Shown here piece after piece: positions 7,157-12,033 of a DNA stretch of 12,033 nt. Source of the stretch: Candidatus Poseidonia sp. (GTDB taxonomy: Archaea > Thermoplasmatota > Poseidoniia > Poseidoniales > Poseidoniaceae); assembly GCA_013330155.1 (NCBI GenBank), contig DUIU01000096.1, positions 8,125 to 20,157 of the forward strand, given 5' to 3'. The translations under genes and the position numbers were made by a program. Below the pieces are notes generated by a model. It was not told where the DNA came from, ran no database searches, and saw only the letters and a list, made by a program, of their open reading frames with translations. How positions within the stretch are numbered: the first letter of the stretch is position 1; every line of letters begins with the position of its first letter.

Positions 7157-7774
7157 ATGGAAAGTGCCCCAATTCACTACAACAACAACACACCCGGCGC
7201 AGACGCTGTTCTGCCAACGGCTTTCGGAGATTTTCGCATTCGTGCTTTTCGAGACCCTGGCGACGGAAAGGAACACGCCATCCTCTATGTAGGCGACCTC
7301 AGCGAGGGGTCTCCACTCGTTCGCGTGCACTCTGAGTGCCTCACCGGTGACGCCTTTCACTCTCTGCGGTGCGATTGTGGTCCCCAGCTTCACGCATCGA
7401 TGAAAGCCATCCAGGAGAGAGGCCACGGAGCCATTGCCTACATGCGTCAAGAAGGTCGAGGCATTGGCCTGTATTCCAAAATGCAAGCCTACGCACTCCA
7501 AGACACCGGCATGGACACCCTTGATGCCAACCTTGCCCTCGGACTTCCTGCTGATGCACGAAAGTATGACTTTGCTGCCGAAATGTTGTACTCAATGGGC
7601 ATTCAATCCATTGAACTGGTCACAAACAACCCCGACAAGCGAGATCAACTGACCCAGTATGGAATCAAAATTTCCAACCGAGTTCCAATCATCGTCGGAC
7701 AGTGCGCTGAGAATCGAAATTACATGCAGACAAAAGGTTCACGAATGGGCCACATCCTACCATCTGAGGTCTGA
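7157..7774 (+). CDS. ribA: GTP cyclohydrolase II
   Basis: The 205-residue protein catalyses the first step of riboflavin synthesis, opening GTP to 2,5-diamino-6-ribosylamino-pyrimidinone 5'-phosphate with release of formate and pyrophosphate. The zinc site is complete (C61, C72 and C74 within RVHSECLTGD...RCDCG). RQEGRGIGL (97-105), AYALQDTGMDTLDAN (111-125), TNNPDK (156-161) and the C-terminal TKGSRMGHIL (192-201) are all as in bacterial RibA. Length fits stand-alone RibA (E. coli about 196 residues); there is no fused RibB domain. Many archaea use GTP cyclohydrolase III for this step, so the bacterial-type enzyme suggests ancient transfer. The start at 7157 is chosen from the TATA box; an ATG at 7124 in frame would add 11 residues but lies before the predicted transcription start. 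It heads an operon with the peroxiredoxin 2 bases downstream. Confidence 0.95.
   Translation: MESAPIHYNNNTPGADAVLPTAFGDFRIRAFRDPGDGKEHAILYVGDLSEGSPLVRVHSECLTGDAFHSLRCDCGPQLHASMKAIQERGHGAIAYMRQEGRGIGLYSKMQAYALQDTGMDTLDANLALGLPADARKYDFAAEMLYSMGIQSIELVTNNPDKRDQLTQYGIKISNRVPIIVGQCAENRNYMQTKGSRMGHILPSEV
7766..7770 (+). promoter_or_regulatory. Ribosome binding site of the peroxiredoxin gene
   Basis: GAGGT lies 6 bases before the ATG at 7777, within the last codons of ribA. It supports internal initiation in a polycistronic message and the ATG chosen. Confidence 0.5.
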
Positions 7775-7776
7775 GG

Positions 7777-8244
7777 ATGCGCACAAACATTGTTGGACAA
7801 GAAGCCCCGCGCTTCATTCTGGAAAATGAACACGGTGAAGTCTTTGACAGCCAAACTCTTGAAGGGACATGGCGAATCATCTTCTTCTATTCAAGGAACA
7901 ATTCACCGACATGCAAGCGTGGATGTTTGACGTTCAAGGAACAGCATGACCTCTTCGCCTCAGTGGGCTGTTCAATTGTCGGCATTGGTCCGGGAACGGC
8001 CGAGGAACTCGCCGGATTCAAATCCAACCTCGGGGACCTTCCTTTCCCCCTCCTCGCCGACCCCGAAAGAGTGGTAGGGAAACAATTCAACGTTCCAGTT
8101 CACCTGGGTCAATTTCCAGCAAAATCCTCGTTCCTTGTTGGACCCGACAACACCATCCGCTACGTCTACGATTGGCTGTTTCGGCCTCGTCGCCACGTTG
8201 CTCGCATCCTGGCTGATATTTCGCAGGTTCGAGGTGATTCGTGA
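7777..8244 (+). CDS. Peroxiredoxin, AhpC/TSA family, BCP-like, with atypical active site
   Basis: The 155-residue protein has the thioredoxin-fold layout of thiol peroxidases that reduce hydrogen peroxide and organic peroxides. It opens with VGQEAPRFIL (6-15), followed by a strand IIFFYS before the active site, and ends with SSFLVGPDNTIRYVY (117-131) as in BCP/PrxQ proteins. The peroxidatic Cys is probably C46 in SPTC (43-46) and the resolving Cys probably C50. Three features are unusual. The Pro that normally lies seven residues before the peroxidatic Cys is Ser39. The spacing C46-x3-C50 is one shorter than the C-x4-C of classic BCP. The Arg usually found before the S/T-F strand is Lys116. 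Activity may therefore be altered. The gene starts 2 bases after ribA and its stop overlaps the next gene by one base (TGATG). Confidence 0.85.
   Translation: MRTNIVGQEAPRFILENEHGEVFDSQTLEGTWRIIFFYSRNNSPTCKRGCLTFKEQHDLFASVGCSIVGIGPGTAEELAGFKSNLGDLPFPLLADPERVVGKQFNVPVHLGQFPAKSSFLVGPDNTIRYVYDWLFRPRRHVARILADISQVRGDS
8231..8237 (+). promoter_or_regulatory. Ribosome binding site deciding the start of the TrmB-like gene
   Basis: GAGGTGA lies 6 bases before the ATG at 8244 but only 3 bases before an in-frame GTG at 8241. The spacing favours the ATG, giving a one-base overlap with the peroxiredoxin stop. Confidence 0.6.
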
Positions 8245-9644
8245 TGTGGGACGAACTCCTCTTGGAAGCAGGCCTCAACGAGCGTGAAGTTCGCTCCATC
8301 ATGATCCTCGGGTCGCGCCCCAAAATGAAAGCCTCAGAACTGGCGAAAGAGCTCAACACGACCAGACTAGACGCTTACAACAGCCTCTCCCGCCTCCAAG
8401 AAATGGGCATCGTGACGGCAACTGCCGACCGGCCCATGCTGTTTTCGAGTCTTCGAATCAATGAAGCCATGGAACACATCATCCAATCCCGCAGGCAACA
8501 ACTTGACCGCCTCGTGGATGGTTTTGATGAACTTTCCAAGGGCATAACAGAAACCGATGCTTCCTATGAGAAGCAACGACGGGACATTGATGACCCTCGT
8601 TTCGCCGTCTTGAAAGAAAGAACGCACATCTACAACCGTTTGCAGAAAATGGCGAATGACGCTGAAGAACGGTTGATTTTGCTCCTCGGCCAATTTGGCA
8701 TCCTCCACCTTTGCCGAAGTCCAGAAGCGCTTGAAGCGGTGAACACGGCAGCCGTTCGTGGTGTTGTTGTCCAAATCATCACCCATCTCGATGGACGAAC
8801 CCTCCGTTTCTTTGAGAAATTGGACAACAGCATTGATGTTCGCCACTCTGACGAACTGGATTCACTCGGTTTCGTACAAGACCAGTCCGAAGTGATTCAA
8901 TACCTCAACATCGAAGACAACCCCGTTGGGCGAGGGAAAGAGGACGCTGCGCTCATCATTGAATCGGGGCCCTTTTCACAGGCACATCTTCACCTCATTG
9001 ACGCCATTTGGGAAGGTGCTGTGCCTTTGGCCACCGCTCGGGCTCGTTTCACTGAGAATCAAATCAACGACCCGCTCCGTTTGACCATCGGCGAAGGTTC
9101 GTTCCTGAAGAACGTCTCCGTGGCCTTGGGTTTTGATGGACAATTGCCTGAAGAGGACACTCCGTTTGACCCAGAAGCCTTCTTTGCTGCTGGACACGAA
9201 GTCAACGAAGCACGAATGCGCCTCACGGAAGGAAAGCTCTCCAACCTCAAAGTCTTGGGGATTGACATCTCTCGCATGCTTCGTCAAATTGGGAACCGCG
9301 TCGGCCAAGAAATCGCCTTCTCGCTCCGTTCTATAGAAAATGACATCGAGTTCCTCGACGAAATGATGGATTGGTGGGAACATGCAGGACTCGGCCTCTT
9401 GCAGTACGATGTCGACCCACAATTCCATGTCGTGGTTGGTCTCAATCATCCTCCGGTAAAGGATCCAGATGCACTGCCGATGTGGGAAATGGACGATGGC
9501 ATCATCGAAGGAGCGCTCTCTACAAGGTTTGCCAAGGAAGCCAACGTCGTTATCCAACGCGTTGATGGAAGTGGGGAAAAAGATGATTTATGGCGCTACC
9601 TCATTCACCGACATGAACTGAACGCGATTGAACTCGTCGATTAA
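8244..9644 (+). CDS. TrmB-like transcriptional regulator with C-terminal V4R-like domain
   Basis: The 466-residue soluble protein begins with a winged helix-turn-helix at about 8-70 (KASELAKELNTTRLDAYNSLSRLQEMGIV), as in archaeal TrmB regulators. A helical, probably dimerising linker follows at 72-115, then an alpha/beta sensor region at about 120-265 (ERLILLLGQFGILHL, then AALIIESGPFSQAHLHLIDAIWEGA) that resembles the phospholipase D-like TrmB effector domain. The last part (about 335-460) resembles a V4R (4-vinyl reductase) domain: GNRVGQEIAFSL, a helix pair, LGLLQYDVDPQFHVVVGL, then DDGIIEGALSTRF and VDGSGEKDDLWRYLI. The Cys residues that often sit in that final segment of V4R domains are absent. 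The V4R fold binds small, often hydrophobic ligands. The protein probably regulates its own operon or neighbours in response to a metabolite; DNA target and ligand are unknown. The TrmB assignment is firm for the N-terminus and moderate for the V4R part. Confidence 0.8.
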   Translation: MWDELLLEAGLNEREVRSIMILGSRPKMKASELAKELNTTRLDAYNSLSRLQEMGIVTATADRPMLFSSLRINEAMEHIIQSRRQQLDRLVDGFDELSKGITETDASYEKQRRDIDDPRFAVLKERTHIYNRLQKMANDAEERLILLLGQFGILHLCRSPEALEAVNTAAVRGVVVQIITHLDGRTLRFFEKLDNSIDVRHSDELDSLGFVQDQSEVIQYLNIEDNPVGRGKEDAALIIESGPFSQAHLHLIDAIWEGAVPLATARARFTENQINDPLRLTIGEGSFLKNVSVALGFDGQLPEEDTPFDPEAFFAAGHEVNEARMRLTEGKLSNLKVLGIDISRMLRQIGNRVGQEIAFSLRSIENDIEFLDEMMDWWEHAGLGLLQYDVDPQFHVVVGLNHPPVKDPDALPMWEMDDGIIEGALSTRFAKEANVVIQRVDGSGEKDDLWRYLIHRHELNAIELVD

Positions 9645-9658
9645 ACGGGCGTGGTCGC

Positions 9659-10897
9659 ATGAAACTCGGCACCTTTCTCCGTTTTTTCCGTCAACTGAAA
9701 GGGAAGAAACCAATTGACATTGATGCTATTCAGTCCATGGGTCTGTTAGCGGTCAAGTTGGGTCAAATCTTTGCCCTACGTCCGGACTTAATCGAACCCG
9801 ACCGATGCATCGAACTCCAGCAACTTTACAGCCGGGCATCAACGATTCCTGAAGAGGATTCTCAGAAGTTGTTGGACCGATTTGCACCAGATGGATTCAT
9901 GGACCATTTCAAAAACATCGAGATGAAACCCTTTGCTGCAGCCAGCATCGGACAAATTCATCGGGCTGAATTGAAGGACGGGAGCAAAGTGGTGGTCAAG
10001 ATCATCAAATCGGACTTTGAAGCATCCTTCAAGCGGGACGTCCAACGATTGAAGCGATGGATTCGCATGGGTCTCTTCTTCCGCCCGAAGCTGCGAAAAG
10101 TTGGCAACCCAATCGGGCTTTTGGCTCACATTGAAGATTATACGCTGCGAGAACTCAATTTACTCAATGAAATTGACGGGCGGAACCAACTCATCGCTCA
10201 TGCTAAGGCCATAGAGACTCACTTTGCGATGCCGAAACTTAAATTTCCAAAAATGTGGGAAGCGTTGTCCAATGAACACATTCTGGTGATGGAAGAAATC
10301 ACTCACCCCACGTTGGAAAGCCACCTCGAAGCTGGCACATTCACATGGCCAGATATGCTTGAGCTGTTTCGCATTCACGGAGCCTTCATGTTTGGTTTGG
10401 GTACCTTTCACGGCGACCTCCACCCCGGCAACGCCATGATGGACGACCAAGGAAATTTCCTCTTCATTGATACGGGTGCCATTTGCAACGCTCCAGAACA
10501 TGTTCGAAATGCTTTGTTCGGGTTCTTCTACTTCCTTGCCAAGGGTGAACTCAAAAACGCCTTTGATGCGATGTTGACGATGGCTGCAGTGCGCCCAACA
10601 GGGAAAACTTTGGACACATATTATGCCTCGATGAACGAACTCTATGATGGATTCGTAGGCACCTCGGTGAGCGAAGTTTCCCTCACAGAACAGATGATGA
10701 AGACCGTCAAGGCCGCTGTTCTTGCTGGTTGCGCCTTTGGAGAAGAGGCCTTTCCGATCATTCGGTCGCTCATGTACATGGACGGCATGGTGTTGAAAGG
10801 CCATCCAAGCGTGGACTTGATCAGTTCCATGGGTCCTTACCTCGATGAATTCTCCGTTTTGATCGACCCAAACAGCATCATCCAAGCCACTGTTTAA
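9659..10897 (+). CDS. ABC1/UbiB (ADCK, COQ8-type) atypical kinase-like protein
   Basis: The 412-residue protein carries the family hallmarks in order: KLGQ at 33-36 within VKLGQIFALRPDL (the KxGQ motif), the Ala-rich AAAS at 93-96 replacing the kinase glycine loop, VVVK with Lys114, a Glu at 165 in LREL, HGDLHPGN at 251-258 as the catalytic loop, and DTG at 271-273 where DFG is usual. UbiB/COQ8 members are ATP-binding proteins needed for isoprenoid quinone synthesis in bacteria and mitochondria, and plastid relatives affect lipid and pigment metabolism. Here the partner pathway is not known. No C-terminal membrane helix is evident, unlike E. coli UbiB. It lies 14 bases after the TrmB-like gene without a clear ribosome binding site, and is followed by a T-rich terminator and a carotenoid-type desaturase, which makes an isoprenoid role attractive. 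Confidence 0.92.
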   Translation: MKLGTFLRFFRQLKGKKPIDIDAIQSMGLLAVKLGQIFALRPDLIEPDRCIELQQLYSRASTIPEEDSQKLLDRFAPDGFMDHFKNIEMKPFAAASIGQIHRAELKDGSKVVVKIIKSDFEASFKRDVQRLKRWIRMGLFFRPKLRKVGNPIGLLAHIEDYTLRELNLLNEIDGRNQLIAHAKAIETHFAMPKLKFPKMWEALSNEHILVMEEITHPTLESHLEAGTFTWPDMLELFRIHGAFMFGLGTFHGDLHPGNAMMDDQGNFLFIDTGAICNAPEHVRNALFGFFYFLAKGELKNAFDAMLTMAAVRPTGKTLDTYYASMNELYDGFVGTSVSEVSLTEQMMKTVKAAVLAGCAFGEEAFPIIRSLMYMDGMVLKGHPSVDLISSMGPYLDEFSVLIDPNSIIQATV

Positions 10898-10900
10898 ATG

Positions 10901-10921
10901 TTATTTTTTGAGAAATTTTTA
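10901..10921 (+). terminator. T-rich archaeal-type terminator after the ABC1 gene
   Basis: Just after the TAA stop the plus strand reads TTATTTTTTGAGAAATTTTTA, two T-runs of six and five. No stable hairpin precedes it. Archaeal RNA polymerase terminates on such T-runs, and a new promoter follows within 20 bases, which supports separation of the ribA-to-ABC1 operon from the desaturase gene. Confidence 0.6.
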
Positions 10922-10936
10922 GGACGAAAACCCCTC

Positions 10937-10944
10937 TTTATATG
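10937..10944 (+). promoter_or_regulatory. TATA box of the desaturase gene
   Basis: TTTATATG is centred about 26 bases before the ATG at 10967, predicting a leaderless message. A GGTGAG at 10959-10964 lies only 2 bases before the ATG, too close for a good ribosome binding site. Confidence 0.7.
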
Positions 10945-10966
10945 CTGAAGCCATCACCGGTGAGAT

Positions 10967-12033
10967 ATGAGTGGACGCTCTCAACCATCTGTTGCTATCA
11001 TTGGTGCTGGACCTGGCGGTCTTGCCTCAGCCCTCCTCCTCGCTAAATCCGGTGTTGACGTGACCGTATTCGAGCGTTCGAGTGCTGTGGGCGGACGAAA
11101 CAAAGTCTTCGAGCGAGACGGTTTCAAGTTTGACCTTGGCCCGACTTTTTTCCACTACCCAGAAGTCATTGAAGACATCTTCAAAGCCATCGGCATGGAT
11201 GCGCATGAAGAATTGAATCTCCATCGTTTGGAGATGAATTACCGCTTGATTTTCGGCCAGGGTGGACAACTTGATTGCACCAGCAACCTCGACGAAATGA
11301 CCGAGCGCATTCGTGGACTCTCCGGTGACAGCAACGCCAACGCCTTCCGTCGCTACGTCGACGACAACCGACTGAAGCTCGAGAAATCCAAGGCTTGCCT
11401 GCAAGAACCATGGTACGGTCCGACCGACTTGCTTTCCAAGCGAGCGATGCGGGTTGCAAGTGTGCTTCGCCCACAGCGCTCAGTGGCAGGGGACCTGATG
11501 AAACTCTTCGACGACGACCGACTCATGTTGGCAATGTCGTTCCAGACCAAGTACCTCGGCATGTCGCCCTTCAATTGCCCCAGTCTCTTCACCATGCTTG
11601 CGTTCCTCGAGTATGAATACGGAATTTTCCACCCCATTGGAGGACTCGGAAGCGTCAGTGAACGCATGGCGAGCATCGCCAAGGACCTCGGCGTGACCTT
11701 CAAAATGAACGAAGCGGTTGAATCGGTCATCATGGATGGCAAGACCATCAAGGGTGTACGAACGGCCAACGGCGAATTCATGGCCGATAAAGTGGTCATG
11801 AACGCTGATTTTGCGAACGGCATGACTCAACTCTTCCCAGACAAAGTCCGCAAGAAGTGGAACAACAAGAAAATTGACAAGAAGAAGTACTCTTGCTCGA
11901 CATTCATGGTCTATCTCGGAATCGACAAGACCTACGAGGAACTACCGCATCACCAAATCTATGCCTCGTCCAATTACGAGCAGAATCTTGAGGACATCGA
12001 AAAGAACCACAAATTAACCTGGGATGACCCCTC
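10967..12033 (+). CDS. Phytoene desaturase-like FAD-dependent oxidoreductase (CrtI family; 3' end outside window)
   Basis: The frame is open from the ATG at 10967 to the window end, giving 355 codons; family members have about 490-510 residues, so roughly the last quarter is missing. The N-terminus is an FAD-binding Rossmann motif: VAIIGAGPGGLASAL (9-23), E36 at the end of the second strand, VGGRN at 41-45. It continues with LGPTFFHYPE (57-66), TKYLGMSPFNCPSLFTML (194-211) and EYGIFHPIGGLGSVSERM (217-234), which match the CrtI/CrtN/CrtD-type amine-oxidase-like carotenoid desaturases and isomerases. These enzymes introduce double bonds into C40 or C30 carotenoid precursors at the membrane. Whether the substrate is phytoene or a later intermediate cannot be told without the C-terminus and neighbours. 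It has its own leaderless promoter, so it can be expressed apart from the ribA operon. Confidence 0.9.
   Translation, partial: MSGRSQPSVAIIGAGPGGLASALLLAKSGVDVTVFERSSAVGGRNKVFERDGFKFDLGPTFFHYPEVIEDIFKAIGMDAHEELNLHRLEMNYRLIFGQGGQLDCTSNLDEMTERIRGLSGDSNANAFRRYVDDNRLKLEKSKACLQEPWYGPTDLLSKRAMRVASVLRPQRSVAGDLMKLFDDDRLMLAMSFQTKYLGMSPFNCPSLFTMLAFLEYEYGIFHPIGGLGSVSERMASIAKDLGVTFKMNEAVESVIMDGKTIKGVRTANGEFMADKVVMNADFANGMTQLFPDKVRKKWNNKKIDKKKYSCSTFMVYLGIDKTYEELPHHQIYASSNYEQNLEDIEKNHKLTWDDP

Noticed and set aside
8241..8243. GTG start for the TrmB-like gene, one codon before the ATG
   Set aside because: The ribosome binding site GAGGTGA would be only 3 bases away, against 6 for the ATG at 8244.
10160..10885. 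Minus-strand open frame of 241 codons opposite the ABC1 gene
   Set aside because: The plus-strand frame carries all ABC1 motifs; the opposite frame matches nothing and has no initiation signals.
1..12033. tRNA, rRNA, CRISPR array, insertion sequence or prophage remains
   Set aside because: Reading through the intergenic spaces gave no cloverleaf, no spaced direct repeats, no transposase motif and no terminal inverted repeats. Nearly all of the window is coding.

Overview
The window reads as a compact piece of an archaeal chromosome, most likely from a planktonic marine Euryarchaeon of the Poseidoniales (Marine Group II) type. That placement is an inference. It rests on TATA boxes centred about 26 bases before start codons (leaderless transcripts), internal operon genes with GGAGGTGA-type ribosome binding sites, a TrmB-type regulator, very large secreted proteins with aspartate-rich calcium loops and one C-terminal membrane anchor, and genes of sunlit-water life (class II photolyase, carotenoid desaturase). 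No rRNA or other marker gene is present to settle it.

Left part (1-3552, minus strand): two secreted or surface proteins in one operon. The upstream one (3552 to 1036) is an 838-residue membrane-anchored rod with a pre-peptidase-like head and 18 calcium-loop repeats. The downstream one (1043 to beyond base 1) overlaps it by 8 bases and carries two Cys-paired beta-sandwich-like modules; its 3' end lies outside the window.

Middle part (3608-7059, minus strand): a three-gene operon transcribed leftward, Nudix hydrolase, class II CPD photolyase, and an SRPBCC-epimerase fusion of the TIGR01777 type. The first two genes overlap by 4 bases and the last two are 9 bases apart. It ends in a hairpin plus T-run that abuts the promoter of the rod protein.

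Right part (7157-12033, plus strand): diverging from a 97-base intergenic region are ribA (GTP cyclohydrolase II), a BCP-like peroxiredoxin, a TrmB-like regulator with an apparent V4R domain at its C-terminus, and an ABC1/UbiB-type kinase-like protein. They are tightly spaced and probably form one operon. A T-rich terminator follows, then a separately promoted phytoene desaturase-like gene cut off by the window end.

Taken together, bases 3608-12033 look like a photobiology and flavin neighbourhood: RibA commits GTP to flavin synthesis, the photolyase and the desaturase use FAD, the peroxiredoxin and Nudix enzyme may deal with oxidised products, and the TrmB-V4R protein is a candidate ligand-sensing regulator. 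The functional linkage is inferred from layout only. There are no gene-free stretches above 300 bases, and I saw no tRNA, rRNA, CRISPR array, insertion sequence or integration scar.
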